Source of the DNA: Massilimicrobiota sp. An134
GTDB lineage: Bacteria; Bacillota_I; Bacilli_A; Erysipelotrichales; Coprobacillaceae
Direction: 5' to 3'
Assembly (NCBI RefSeq): GCF_002160815.1
Contig: NZ_NFLH01000002.1
Coordinates: 62,001 to 126,000, forward strand
DNA length: 64,000 nt
A program made the translations under genes and the position numbers. The notes beneath the pieces are model-generated. The model was not told where the DNA came from, did not search any database, and saw only the letters and a list, made by a program, of their open reading frames with translations. Shown one piece after another: positions 32,324 through 41,701 of this stretch. Within the stretch, counting starts at the first letter, position 1. Each line of letters opens with the position of its first letter.

Positions 32324-33709
32324 TTATGATTGAATAGCAGGAATATAGATGATTTGATCGTTTTCTATTCCAAATAAATAGACTGGCTGATAGAAACCTT
32401 TAGAATCTTCAACATAGATGAGGTTCGCAGAATGGATAATGATTTCCTGATCCAAACTCATCATCCAATCCTGATTGAATTTTCCATCTTTTATAAGTTC
32501 AAAAGCCTGTTGTTGAGAAATGATTGGAAATTGTTTATAAGAATCATAGGTTTTTAAATCATAACCTAAAGAGATAAGCGTTTTATTTGCGTTGATTTGA
32601 CAAGAAATAGAGCCATTGAGGTATTGATGATCAACGATATCCTGAACTTCAAATATGTACTGTCCATCATCTAATGATGTAAAAGTAGCTTGTTGAGGAA
32701 TCTGGATGCCTTCTTTTTGAATAATGTCTTTAACTTCTTGTTCAGTTAAATTGTCTTGTGGTGTATCTGATTCATTGGTATACCAAAGATGGAAAGTTCC
32801 ACCACTATAATCAATATTGGCTAGGATTTCTCTGTTTTGAGAATAGAAATAAATAGTTTCATCATAGATATCTGTTTGTGTATCATCAATAGTTAATCCA
32901 TACTTGTTGAAAAAAGGTTGAATGATATCATAACATTCATCTTGTGTATACTGTTTGGTTTTATAGACATCTTGCAAAGATGTCTCATCAGATAATGGAA
33001 CAAGACTAGTCACTTCAATATGTGACATATCAACAGTTTTATAATAGTTTTGTTGCAGATTACCTAATTCCTGTTTGGAATAGGAAATAAATATAGTAGA
33101 GAAAGCAATGATTGTTAATAGGAGAGGTATTTGAGCCATAAATGTATGTATCATATTTATTTGATGCTTTTTATATTTTTGATAGATGTAACGTCCTAGA
33201 GAATAGAGTCCAAAACCTATCATACATCCTAAAGCATTATTCAAAATATCATCTATTTCAAATATACCACGATTGGTTAACAATTGTGTGAGTTCAATAC
33301 ACAGTGTCAAAAGGATTCCAGCTATGTAAGTCACCCACCAATGCTTCATTTTTGAAGATACAAGCGGTAATAAGAATCCTAAAGGTATAAACATACATAT
33401 ATTTAAAATGATATTACGCCATTCACGCATATCAAAATGATTTATAGCGAGTCTATATGAGCTAAATAATTCAGTGCTGGCTTTCATATCAAAAGAATAG
33501 CTTGGACGACCTAGCGTTGCTATTATGACAACTAAGATATAGCCTATCAATAATCCTCTATAAATAAGTTTTTTGATGTCTAGCGGTGTTTGTTGATATT
33601 TTTTTGATTTGAAGATGTAAGCCAAATAAACAATAGCCAGAATACCTACAATAAAGCAGGCTGCTCCAACTGAAGGAATTGCTAATCTTAAAAATTCAGA
33701 CAATCGCAT
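32324..33709 (-). CDS. VanZ-family membrane protein with extracellular C-terminal domain
   Basis: 461 residues. Residues 1-215 hold about six helices with the VanZ signature elements (NIILNICMFIPLGFLLPL, ELTQLLTNRGIFEIDDILNNALGCMIGF). The last helix (LLLTIIAFSTIFISY) is followed by about 240 extracellular residues with repeated PepSY/YycH-like patterns (YTQDECYDIIQPFFNKYG; LTEQEVKDIIQKEGIQIP; ISQQQAFELIKDGKF). VanZ alone confers low-level teicoplanin resistance in enterococci, but most chromosomal VanZ-like proteins have no known role. Good GGAG ribosome site. The gene is monocistronic, between the tRNA pair and the chbG-like gene. Confidence 0.82.
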   Translation of the reverse strand: MRLSEFLRLAIPSVGAACFIVGILAIVYLAYIFKSKKYQQTPLDIKKLIYRGLLIGYILVVIIATLGRPSYSFDMKASTELFSSYRLAINHFDMREWRNIILNICMFIPLGFLLPLVSSKMKHWWVTYIAGILLTLCIELTQLLTNRGIFEIDDILNNALGCMIGFGLYSLGRYIYQKYKKHQINMIHTFMAQIPLLLTIIAFSTIFISYSKQELGNLQQNYYKTVDMSHIEVTSLVPLSDETSLQDVYKTKQYTQDECYDIIQPFFNKYGLTIDDTQTDIYDETIYFYSQNREILANIDYSGGTFHLWYTNESDTPQDNLTEQEVKDIIQKEGIQIPQQATFTSLDDGQYIFEVQDIVDHQYLNGSISCQINANKTLISLGYDLKTYDSYKQFPIISQQQAFELIKDGKFNQDWMMSLDQEIIIHSANLIYVEDSKGFYQPVYLFGIENDQIIYIPAIQS

Positions 33710-33877
33710 TTATATTCTCCTTTACTCATGTGTTGGTGAACATTATAACATATATAAGTCATATATCAAAAATCATTTTTGTATCATTCTGTCAAAATCA
33801 CGTGTGATATGATATAAGCGGATAGTGATTATCTTTATGTTGTGATAAAATATATATAAAAGATGGAGGGACTTATA

Positions 33878-34618
33878 ATGAAAGTAATTATGAATGCAGA
33901 TGATTTTGGTTTTTCAAAAGGTGTTAATTGAGCTATTTTAGAAGGATTTCAACAGGGGATTTTGACTTCAACAAGTTTAATGGTCAATATGCCTGGTTTT
34001 GATCATGCAGTTTCGTTGATGAAACAATATCCTGATTTATTACATGTGGGGATTCACCTCGTTACAACAGCGCAATATTCAATTGTGAAAGGATTAAAAA
34101 CATTAACTGATGAAAATGATCATTTTTATCGTGATCCACAAATCATTGAAAAGAGTGATCAAAGTGAACTTGATTTGGAATATCAGGCTCAAATGGATAA
34201 GTTTTTAGCAACGGGTTTACATCCTGATCATATTGATTTTCATGTTTGTACAACACCTAAACAATTAAAGGCAGCTATGAAACTGGCTCAAAAATACAAT
34301 TTACCAATGCGTGCTCAAACACAGGAAATAGAAGCTATTTTAGCACAAAATGGTATTCGTTATGCACCATGCCATATTCCAGATTTTTATGATCATGGGA
34401 CTGTAGAAATGTTACTGGAATTATTGAATCGAAGTTTAAAAGAACAAAGAGAAAGTGTTGAATTTGCTTTGCATCCAGCTTATGTTGATCAAACTTTATT
34501 AGAATTAAGCAGTTATAATATCCAAAGGGCAAAAGAATTGGCAACATTAATGGATCCAAGAGTTATGGGATTTATACAAGAGCATTCTATTGAATTCATT
34601 CATTTTGGAAACATATAA
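33878..34618 (+). pseudogene. ChbG/YdjC-family deacetylase interrupted by one in-frame TGA
   Basis: The frame from ATG 33878, well placed after GGAGGG, reads MKVIMNADDFGFSKGVN, then TGA (33929-33931, codon 18), then continues without another stop for the full family length of about 246 codons to 34618. NADDFG (metal Asp pair) lies before the stop, and HVGIHLV, HIDFHVCTT (metal His) and HPAYVD lie after it. This is the carbohydrate deacetylase family acting on chito-oligosaccharides or similar. TGA is a normal stop elsewhere in the window, so the gene is most likely inactive. Restart at TTG 33962 would lose the metal-binding N-terminus. Confidence 0.8.
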
Positions 34619-34700
34619 AAATGAATTTGAAAATGTCATGATAAAAAATCCCATATTTTGTTGGATTATGTTACAATGAAAATAGGGAAGGAGAATATCT

Positions 34701-35546
34701 ATGAAAAAACTATTAAAAACGTTGTCGTTGTTATTAGCTGTTTTCTTATTAACAGGATGTATGAAAATGACAATCAATCTTGAAGTCAATGCTGATAAAA
34801 GTGTCAATACATCTATGGACTTTTTGATAGAAGAAAGTGCTTTGACAGCTTCGCAAATGACAAAAGAAGAATTTGTTGAACAAATGAAAGAACAGATGTT
34901 ATCTTCAGAAGAAACAAAAAATGTCAAAGTGACATCAATTGAAGAAACAATCAATGCATCAAATTGGGTTGGTGTACGTATGGAAGGGTTAGCTTCAACA
35001 GCAGATGAAATGGGAGTGAACATTACTGAAGAAACCATTGATGGTAAGGATTGTATAGTTCTTAAATTACCAATGGAAGATCTCAGTCAACAAATGGATT
35101 CTCAATTATTACAATCAGCAGATTATTCTGTAGATAAGATGAAAGCATTAGGTTTAGAAATGGTTATTAACGTCAAAATGCCAGGGAAAGCAACATCTAA
35201 TGTAGGAACTGTTGATGGACAAAATGTAAAAATTGATCTTTTAGAATTAGTAAGCCAGTCTCATGCAACAAATGAAATCGTAATTTCATCACCAAAATCA
35301 GCTGGTATGGATATGACATTTATTTTTATTGGAATTGGGGCATTAGTTATTATTGGAATTGTTGTGTTTGTTTTAAAAAATAAAAAGAAAACAAAACAAA
35401 CATTGATAGAAGACAATATAGATTCTCAATTGGATCAACCTGTAGAGTCTACGCCAGATACGCAAACAGAAACAATTCAACAAGAACAGATAATAGAACA
35501 AGATCAAAAACAACCACAAGATCATACAGATGAAAATAACGGCTAA
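34701..35546 (+). CDS. LppM-like lipoprotein with C-terminal membrane anchor
   Basis: 281 residues. Lipoprotein signal with lipobox LTGC (Cys20), an extracellular domain opening MKMTINLEVNADKSVNTSMDFL typical of the LppM (DUF3153-like) family, one transmembrane helix (MTFIFIGIGALVIIGIVVFVL, about 214-234), a Lys-rich stop-transfer, and an acidic Gln/Thr-rich cytosolic tail. It is a dual-anchored cell-surface protein of unknown function. GGGAAGGAG precedes the start. A perfect terminator overlaps the stop codon. Confidence 0.8.
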   Translation: MKKLLKTLSLLLAVFLLTGCMKMTINLEVNADKSVNTSMDFLIEESALTASQMTKEEFVEQMKEQMLSSEETKNVKVTSIEETINASNWVGVRMEGLASTADEMGVNITEETIDGKDCIVLKLPMEDLSQQMDSQLLQSADYSVDKMKALGLEMVINVKMPGKATSNVGTVDGQNVKIDLLELVSQSHATNEIVISSPKSAGMDMTFIFIGIGALVIIGIVVFVLKNKKKTKQTLIEDNIDSQLDQPVESTPDTQTETIQQEQIIEQDQKQPQDHTDENNG

Positions 35547-35559
35547 GCCGTTATTTTTA
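35533..35559. terminator. Terminator after the LppM-like gene
   Basis: AAAATAACGGC and GCCGTTATTTT form an 11-bp palindromic stem with a 3-base loop followed by TTTTTAA on the plus strand. The 3' end of the minus-strand small gene reaches it. Confidence 0.88.
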
Positions 35560-35649
35560 ATATACACTATGATAATAGATAATCATGAGTAATAAAACAA
35601 TTAATAAAATAGAAATCGTTTGATTGATTTTTTTTAACATATATTTCAT
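35557..35649 (-). CDS. 30-residue single-helix membrane peptide
   Basis: An overlooked short gene. MKYMLKKINQ, a hydrophobic helix ISILLIVLLLMIIYY, and a polar end HSVY. AAGGTGAG stands three bases before the ATG, and a perfect extended -10 (TGATATAAT on the minus strand, 35697-35705) lies about 50 bases upstream. The form (basic N-terminus, one helix, 30 residues) is shared by type I toxin peptides and by small regulatory membrane peptides; I cannot tell which. It is convergent with the LppM-like gene and divergent from dapF. Confidence 0.55.
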   Translation of the reverse strand: MKYMLKKINQTISILLIVLLLMIIYYHSVY

Positions 35650-35696
35650 AGACTCACCTTATTTTTAATATATGCAAATATTTCAAAAGACTTTTC

Positions 35697-35705
35697 ATTA
35701 TATCA
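35697..35705 (-). promoter_or_regulatory. Extended -10 promoter of the 30-residue peptide gene
   Basis: TGATATAAT on the minus strand, located between the small gene and dapF. Confidence 0.5.
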
Positions 35706-35745
35706 AAAAAATGTTAATATATTTCAAAAAGATAGAGGTGAAAAA

Positions 35746-36591
35746 ATGCTGAAATTTACAAAGATGGAAGGACTAGGAAATGATTATATTTATGTAGATG
35801 GAATCCATCAAAAAGTGGATATGACACCTGAGTTTATTACCCGCATCAGTGATCGTCATTTTGGTATTGGTAGTGATGGTATGATTGTGATTTTACCTTC
35901 ACAAAAATATGATTTTTTCATGCGTATGTTTAATCGTGATGGTAGTGAAGGAAAGATGTGTGGGAATGGGATTCGCTGTTTTGCTAAATTCGTTTATGAT
36001 CATCATTTAACAGATCAAACTTATTTGGAAATTGAAACATTGGCTGGGGTCAAAAGAGTCTGGTTACATGTTGTAAATGGAACAGTGCAGTCAGTCAAAG
36101 TAGACATGGGTCAACCGTCTTTGAATACGCAGGATATACCTTGTCTTTTTAATAAGGAACAAATGGTTGATGAACCCTTAAACATCAATCATCATATTTA
36201 TCGTTGTACAGCTGTTTCTATGGGGAATCCCCATGTTGTAACATATGTTGATCAGCTTGATTTTGAAATTGAAAAGATAGGTCCATATTTTGAAAAAAAT
36301 GAAATGTTTCCTGAATCAGTCAATACTGAGTTTGTTCAGGTGATTGATCGCCAGCATTTAAAGATGCGTGTCTGGGAAAGAGGATCAGGAGAAACAATGG
36401 CCTGTGGAACGGGAGCCTGTGCCGTCATGTATGCCAGCTATGTCAATGGATTATGTGACTCACAGGTTGATGTGGAACTTTCAGGTGGTATTTTAAATAT
36501 TCAATATCAGGACGGACATATTTTCATGGAAGGACCAGCCAGAACAGTTTTTGAAGGAATAATGAATGAGGAGGATTTTAAGAATGTATAG
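35746..36591 (+). CDS. dapF: Diaminopimelate epimerase
   Basis: 281-residue cofactor-independent epimerase converting LL- to meso-diaminopimelate for peptidoglycan and lysine. The two catalytic cysteines are in [13 protein letters not shown] (about Cys73) and [12 protein letters not shown] (about Cys220). The N-terminal [13 protein letters not shown] is diagnostic. It starts an operon with dapH, an M20 deacetylase and an aminotransferase, and its last 8 bases overlap dapH. GAGGTGAAAAA is the ribosome site. I see no lysine riboswitch in its leader. Confidence 0.97.
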   Translation: MLKFTKMEGLGNDYIYVDGIHQKVDMTPEFITRISDRHFGIGSDGMIVILPSQKYDFFMRMFNRDGSEGKMCGNGIRCFAKFVYDHHLTDQTYLEIETLAGVKRVWLHVVNGTVQSVKVDMGQPSLNTQDIPCLFNKEQMVDEPLNINHHIYRCTAVSMGNPHVVTYVDQLDFEIEKIGPYFEKNEMFPESVNTEFVQVIDRQHLKMRVWERGSGETMACGTGACAVMYASYVNGLCDSQVDVELSGGILNIQYQDGHIFMEGPARTVFEGIMNEEDFKNV

Positions 36592-37288
36592 TACAGCACA
36601 AGAAATTATTCAATATATTAGAGATGCAAAGAAACAAACACCTGTAAAGGTTTATGTTAATGGACATGATTTACCAACAGATGACTCTATCAAAGTATTT
36701 GGAACAGAAACAAGTCGTGTTTTGATTGGTGATTTGGATAATGTTCAAAAATATTTAGAAGCTCATCAAGATCAAATTACAGAAACTTATTTAGAACAAG
36801 ATCGTCGTAATAGTGCTATACCTATGTTAGATATGCGAAATATTAATGCACGTATTGAACCTGGAGCATTTATTCGTGAAAATGTGACAATTGAAGATAA
36901 TGCCGTGATTATGATGGGGGCTGTCATTAATATTGGTGCTAAAATTGGTGAAGGTTCAATGATTGACATGGGAGCTGTCTTAGGTGGTCGTGCTGAAGTT
37001 GGAAAACACTGCCATGTTGGAGCTGGAGCAGTCTTAGCAGGAGTTATTGAACCACCTAGTGCCAAACCCGTTGTTTTGGAAGATGATGTTTTAATTGGTG
37101 CGAATGCAGTTGTTGTAGAAGGTGTTCGTATTGGTAAAGGTGCTGTTGTTGGAGCTGGAAGTATTGTCTTGAATGATGTGCCAGCTGGAGCTGTTGTTGC
37201 AGGAAATCCAGCACGTATCATTAAAGAAGAAAAAACAGATGAAACAAAAGAAAAGACACAGTTAATGGATGATTTAAGAAAAATTTAA
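36584..37288 (+). CDS. dapH: Tetrahydrodipicolinate N-acetyltransferase
   Basis: 234-residue left-handed beta-helix acetyltransferase with hexapeptide repeats ([56 protein letters not shown]). The N-terminal domain ([19 protein letters not shown]) is specific to DapH of the acetylase branch of lysine/DAP synthesis. ATG 36584 follows GAGGAGGA inside the dapF end; an in-frame TTG at 36566 is less likely. The 8-base overlap with dapF implies translational coupling. Confidence 0.95.
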   Translation: MYSTAQEIIQYIRDAKKQTPVKVYVNGHDLPTDDSIKVFGTETSRVLIGDLDNVQKYLEAHQDQITETYLEQDRRNSAIPMLDMRNINARIEPGAFIRENVTIEDNAVIMMGAVINIGAKIGEGSMIDMGAVLGGRAEVGKHCHVGAGAVLAGVIEPPSAKPVVLEDDVLIGANAVVVEGVRIGKGAVVGAGSIVLNDVPAGAVVAGNPARIIKEEKTDETKEKTQLMDDLRKI

Positions 37289-37297
37289 GGTGAGATT

Positions 37298-38419
37298 ATG
37301 GAAGATGTCAAACGCTGGAGAAGAGATTTACATCAGATTCCCGAATTAGGTTTAAAAGAATATCAGACGGCAGAGTATTTACGTCATGAATTAGAACAGA
37401 TGGGATATCATTGGGAAAGTATCATCGAAACAGGAACGCTTGTTTATATTGATTATGGTTGTCAGTCAACTTTGGCTTTTCGTAGTGATATTGATGGTTT
37501 GCCTATTCATGAAAAAAATCAGGTGGATTATGTTTCAAAACATCCAGGCTGTATGCATGCCTGTGGTCATGATGGACATATGAGTGCCTTATTAGGTTTT
37601 GCGAAACGTTTAAAAGAAATCAAAGAACCATTGAACTATAATATTCTTTTGTTGTTTCAGCCTGCTGAAGAATCACCAGGCGCAGCACGTCTGGTTGTAG
37701 AATCGGGTGTCTTAGAAAAATATCATGTGAAAGCTATTTTTGGAATGCATTTAATGCCAATGATTGAGGAAGGCAAAATTGCCTGTAAAAGTGGACCGTT
37801 AATGGCTATGTGTGGTGAAATGGATGTGACCATTCATGGACAAGGAGCACATGCAGGATTACCGCAGGAAGGTATTGACAGTATCATGATTGCTAACCAT
37901 GCCTATATGCAATATCAGACAATGATTTCCAGACATATTTCACCGTTTTCACCAGTTATTTTCAATATTGGGGAAATACATGGTGGAACAGCACGTAATA
38001 GTGTCGCTACACAAACTTGTATGCATGGAACATTACGCTGTTATGATGAATCTCTTTTTCATAAAATGACACAGGAAATACAAGCTATTCATGATGGTTT
38101 AATGAAAAGTTATAACTGTCAGATTGAATGGAGTTGTCCACCTATGTATCCACCAGTGATGAATCATCGATCATTGTATCAACAATTGAAAGCATGTGTG
38201 GATCCATCGACATATATTGAATTGGATGAACCATTGATGTTAGCTGAAGACTTTGCTTTTTATCAAAAAGCAATTCCTGGGGTGTTCTTTTTTGTAGGTA
38301 CAAAATGTCAGGAATATCAAAGTGGATTACATACAGAAACGTTTGATTTTCATGAAGAAGTTTTAGAAACGGCAGTTGATTTATATGAGAAATTGGCTAG
38401 AAATATAAAGGGGGTATAA
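37298..38419 (+). CDS. dapL: N-acetyldiaminopimelate deacetylase (M20 family)
   Basis: 373-residue M20 amidohydrolase that removes acetate from N-acetyl-LL-DAP. Metal and catalytic motifs: RSDIDGLPI, CMHACGHDGHMSALLG, QPAEESPGAARL and LAEDFAFYQ. It is the third gene of the acetylase-pathway cluster, nine bases after dapH, with GGTGAGATT as ribosome site. Order dapH then deacetylase is the same as ykuQ-ykuR of Bacillus. The symbol follows that usage and should not be confused with LL-DAP aminotransferase DapL. Confidence 0.9.
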   Translation: MEDVKRWRRDLHQIPELGLKEYQTAEYLRHELEQMGYHWESIIETGTLVYIDYGCQSTLAFRSDIDGLPIHEKNQVDYVSKHPGCMHACGHDGHMSALLGFAKRLKEIKEPLNYNILLLFQPAEESPGAARLVVESGVLEKYHVKAIFGMHLMPMIEEGKIACKSGPLMAMCGEMDVTIHGQGAHAGLPQEGIDSIMIANHAYMQYQTMISRHISPFSPVIFNIGEIHGGTARNSVATQTCMHGTLRCYDESLFHKMTQEIQAIHDGLMKSYNCQIEWSCPPMYPPVMNHRSLYQQLKACVDPSTYIELDEPLMLAEDFAFYQKAIPGVFFFVGTKCQEYQSGLHTETFDFHEEVLETAVDLYEKLARNIKGV

Positions 38420-38422
38420 ATT

Positions 38423-39604
38423 GTGGAAGATTGGTATACAAGAGGGGAAAATGCTTTTTTAAAAGCTTATGGTCGTTATGATGTTGTTTTAGAAAAAGGT
38501 GAAGGTGTTTATTTATATGATACAAATGGACGTCGATATTTAGATTTTTATTCAGGTATTGGAGTCAATTCATTAGGATATCATTATCCTGCCTATGTTG
38601 AAGCTATGCAAAAACAGATGGCAACATTAACACATGTATCAAATTATTTTTATACACCAATTGCTGTAGAAGCAGCTGAAGCTGTCAAAAAAGCAACACA
38701 GTTAGAAGCCGTCTTTTTCTGTAATTCAGGAACAGAAGCAACAGAAGGCGCTTTAAAACTGGCTAGAAAATATTATTATTTAAAACATGGTAAAGCAGAT
38801 AGTGAGATTATATCATTTCATCATTCTTTTCATGGACGTTCAACAGGTTCTGTCAAATTAACAGGGAATCCAGCTTATCAAAAAGCCTTTGGACCACTCA
38901 TTGATGGTGTCTGTTATGCCACATTAAATGATATTGAAAGTGTCAAAAGTCTCATTAATGAACGTACTGCAGCTATTATTGTGGAACCTGTTCAAGGTGA
39001 AGGTGGTGTTTATCCTTGTGATAAAACCTTCATGCAAGAATTAAGAGCTTTATGTAATGAACATGATATTTGTCTGATTTTAGATGAAGTTCAATGTGGT
39101 ATGGGACGAACAGGAACAATCATGACTTATTTCCAATATGATATTTTACCTGATATCGTGTGTCTGGCAAAAGGAATTGGCTGTGGAATCCCAGTTGGTG
39201 CGTTTGTGGCTAATAAAAAATGGGCACAAGCTATGGAACCAGGAGATCATGGAAGTACATATGGTGGTAATCCATTTGCTTGTATGGCAGTCAAAACAGT
39301 TTTTGATATCTTAGAAAAAGATCAGATTCTACCACATGTTCAGGAAGTTTCGCAGTATCTCATTCAACGTTTAGATGAAGTTGTTGAACAGTTTGATTGC
39401 GTGATAGAACGTCGTGGACTTGGTTTGATGCAAGGATTAGTATTGAATCAAGAAGCGAAAAGTGTTGTGAAAGCATTGTTAAATGATGGTGTTATTGTTG
39501 TAACAGCTGGCAGCAATGTGATTCGTATGTTACCGCCACTGATTATCACTCCACAACATGTTGATGAATTTATTGAGAAATTGAAAAAAATTTTAAAAAA
39601 ATGA
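38423..39604 (+). CDS. Class III aminotransferase, probably N-acetyl-LL-DAP aminotransferase
   Basis: 393-residue ArgD/acetylornithine-type PLP enzyme: FFCNSGTEATEGALKLARKY, HSFHGRSTGSVKLTG, LDEVQCGMGRTGT and the PLP lysine in CLAKGIGCGIPVGAF. Start is GTG 38423 after AAAGGGGG. Placed last in the dapF-dapH-deacetylase operon, it most likely performs the transamination step of the acetylase DAP pathway. No other arg genes are near, so acetylornithine as main substrate is less likely. ArgD enzymes are often bifunctional, and only assay would decide. Confidence 0.88.
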   Translation: MEDWYTRGENAFLKAYGRYDVVLEKGEGVYLYDTNGRRYLDFYSGIGVNSLGYHYPAYVEAMQKQMATLTHVSNYFYTPIAVEAAEAVKKATQLEAVFFCNSGTEATEGALKLARKYYYLKHGKADSEIISFHHSFHGRSTGSVKLTGNPAYQKAFGPLIDGVCYATLNDIESVKSLINERTAAIIVEPVQGEGGVYPCDKTFMQELRALCNEHDICLILDEVQCGMGRTGTIMTYFQYDILPDIVCLAKGIGCGIPVGAFVANKKWAQAMEPGDHGSTYGGNPFACMAVKTVFDILEKDQILPHVQEVSQYLIQRLDEVVEQFDCVIERRGLGLMQGLVLNQEAKSVVKALLNDGVIVVTAGSNVIRMLPPLIITPQHVDEFIEKLKKILKK

Positions 39605-39616
39605 ATATAAAAAAAG

Positions 39617-39660
39617 AAAAAACCCTTACTTTTTGCGTATATAGAAGTAAGGGGGTTTTT
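39617..39660 (+). terminator. Terminator after the dap operon, containing the next ribosome site
   Basis: CCCTTACTT (39623-39631) pairs with AAGTAAGGG (39645-39653), flanked by A and T runs. The 3' arm AAGTAAGGGGG is also the only ribosome site for the ATG at 39663, so the hairpin would occlude translation of read-through message. Confidence 0.8.
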
Positions 39661-39662
39661 CT

Positions 39663-41690
39663 ATGCATAAATATCCAATTGAATTACAAGATGAAGAAAA
39701 GTCATGTGGAGCTTATTGTATTGATATGATTTTAAAATATTATCATTTTTATGATGAAATCAAAAATATAAAGAAAAAAGCCAGATTAAATCAAAATGGA
39801 ATCTCTATAAGAGGTATGATTGAATGTTTAAAAAGTTATCAGATTGAAGCCAAAGCCTATGAAGCTACTTTAGAAGATGTTGTTAGGGAAGTAAAGTGTC
39901 CATGTATTTTATATATGATTTATGATGGAATAGGACATTTTGTTGTGTTATATGAGATTAAAGATGAAGAGTATATCATTGGTGATCCAGCAAAAGGATT
40001 AGTCAAAATGTACATAGAAGAGATGAATGAACATTATGGGCAAAGAGTCATTGTGATTAAACATGTGGGACGTGTTCCCCAGCTTCATTATAAAAGTTAT
40101 AGACAATTTTTAAAAGATACCTTTTTTGCTTATCAGCGTTATATGATATCTTTGATATGGAAAGGTCTATGGATTGCGGTTATTGGTTATGGCAGCAGTT
40201 ATTTTTTTCAGATTCTGATTGATTATATTCATTTGAAAACTGCCTTTTTCTATATGGCCATATTAGCGATGGCTTATACAACCTTAGAATGCATACGTAC
40301 ATATATGACACAATTAAAAATGAAAGAAATGATTCATCTCCAAAAGGCTATGGATGAAGATTATGTTTTTCAGTCACTTATGAATATGTTGAAACAGTCA
40401 CATTCATTTTTTTATCAGGATCATGGTGTGATTCAAAGTCAATTATTAAGTCTTTTTGATTTGACAGAAATGAGTCTGGAGTGTTTTGAGAAATTCTTTT
40501 TAGATGGTTTATTCTTTGTTGTTTTATTTGTGGGTATGTGTTTATTGAATATCTGGTTAGCCTTGATTGTAGCAGTGACTTTTATAGTCATATGTGTCAT
40601 CAGTTATTTTCGATTAAAAGATTTTCAAAGCATAAATAAAAATTATTTAGAAGCACATTATCTTTTTAGACATCATGTGTTAGAATTGATCGATAATCAT
40701 TCTTTAATTCGCTATTTTCATTTGTTTCAAAGACAACGTGAAAGAAGTTATCATGTCTATTTAGATGAAGCTTTATTAAAAGAAAGACAAGCCTTATTTT
40801 TAAATCAATTTCAGTCTTTAATTCAATATTTGATTGTTTTATGTTATGGTATTGTTTTATTGGTAGGATTTTATCTTTTTCATCTTCAACATATTACAAT
40901 GGGACAGTTGATCATGTTTTATATGCTGGTTTCTTATTGCATTCAGCCGGTTTTAAATATGGTTGCTTTAGCCAGTCAGTATAAACAGGTCAGTTTGATT
41001 TATGATAAGTATAAGAATTTTGAAGTTGATTTAGAGGAGACAAAATGTACTCTTGATCAACCGATTACATCTATTCGTTATGATGATGTCACTTATGCTT
41101 ATGGCTATCAGTTGCCAGTTTTAGAACATATTGATTTAAATATCCAACATCATCTATGGATTAAAGGTATTACAGGTAGTGGAAAAACAACCCTTTTAAA
41201 GTTATTATTAGCAGAAGACTTAGCATATCAGGGTGATATTTATATCAATGATTTAGAATTGAGGCAGATTGATTTGGCTTCTTTATATGAACATATTGGA
41301 TATTTAAATGAAACGCCAACATTTTTACATATGACACTTCAAGATAATTTTCTATGTCAGGATGAAAAGAAAATACAATTCTATTTAAAAACATTTGGAC
41401 AGGAAAGTTTAAATGATATGATGCATATTGTCTTGTCAGAAAATGGATATCCACTATCCCTTGGACAAAGACAGGTTGTCGCATTGATTCGCATGTTGTG
41501 TCGTGACTGGGATGTGCTGATTTTAGATGAGGCTTTTTCACATATGGATACACGTTTAGCAAATAAAATTTTACGTTATCTGATGAAAAATGATGAAGGA
41601 AAAATTTATATTATGATTAACCATCAAACAAAGATAGTGAACAAGAATATGGAATGTGTTATAATTGAAAAAGGAAAAATAAAGAAATAA
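39663..41690 (+). CDS. C39-peptidase-containing ABC exporter (bacteriocin-type)
   Basis: 675 residues with the full layout of a peptidase-containing ABC transporter. N-terminal C39 cysteine protease: catalytic Cys in DEEKSCGAYCIDM, His in GHFVVLYEI, Asp in IGDPAKG. About six transmembrane helices span residues 155-450. The C-terminal ATPase has Walker A ITGSGKTT, signature LSLGQRQVV, Walker B WDVLILDEA and switch His in INHQTK. Such proteins cleave a double-Gly leader and export a peptide. No leader peptide gene is seen nearby. The Q-loop position reads GYLNETP and the signature has Leu for Gly, so the ATPase is slightly divergent. ybeY follows after 11 bases. Confidence 0.88.
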   Translation: MHKYPIELQDEEKSCGAYCIDMILKYYHFYDEIKNIKKKARLNQNGISIRGMIECLKSYQIEAKAYEATLEDVVREVKCPCILYMIYDGIGHFVVLYEIKDEEYIIGDPAKGLVKMYIEEMNEHYGQRVIVIKHVGRVPQLHYKSYRQFLKDTFFAYQRYMISLIWKGLWIAVIGYGSSYFFQILIDYIHLKTAFFYMAILAMAYTTLECIRTYMTQLKMKEMIHLQKAMDEDYVFQSLMNMLKQSHSFFYQDHGVIQSQLLSLFDLTEMSLECFEKFFLDGLFFVVLFVGMCLLNIWLALIVAVTFIVICVISYFRLKDFQSINKNYLEAHYLFRHHVLELIDNHSLIRYFHLFQRQRERSYHVYLDEALLKERQALFLNQFQSLIQYLIVLCYGIVLLVGFYLFHLQHITMGQLIMFYMLVSYCIQPVLNMVALASQYKQVSLIYDKYKNFEVDLEETKCTLDQPITSIRYDDVTYAYGYQLPVLEHIDLNIQHHLWIKGITGSGKTTLLKLLLAEDLAYQGDIYINDLELRQIDLASLYEHIGYLNETPTFLHMTLQDNFLCQDEKKIQFYLKTFGQESLNDMMHIVLSENGYPLSLGQRQVVALIRMLCRDWDVLILDEAFSHMDTRLANKILRYLMKNDEGKIYIMINHQTKIVNKNMECVIIEKGKIKK

Positions 41691-41701
41691 AGGGTGAGAA
41701 G

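Noticed and set aside
33929-33931. In-frame TGA as evidence for UGA=Trp or selenocysteine recoding
   Set aside because: TGA terminates hprK, era, cdd and other genes normally, often with ATGA overlaps, and no SECIS-like hairpin follows. A nonsense mutation is simpler.
35660-35745. Lysine riboswitch in front of dapF
   Set aside because: The leader is too short, and none of the L-box motifs seen at 8161-8310 are present.
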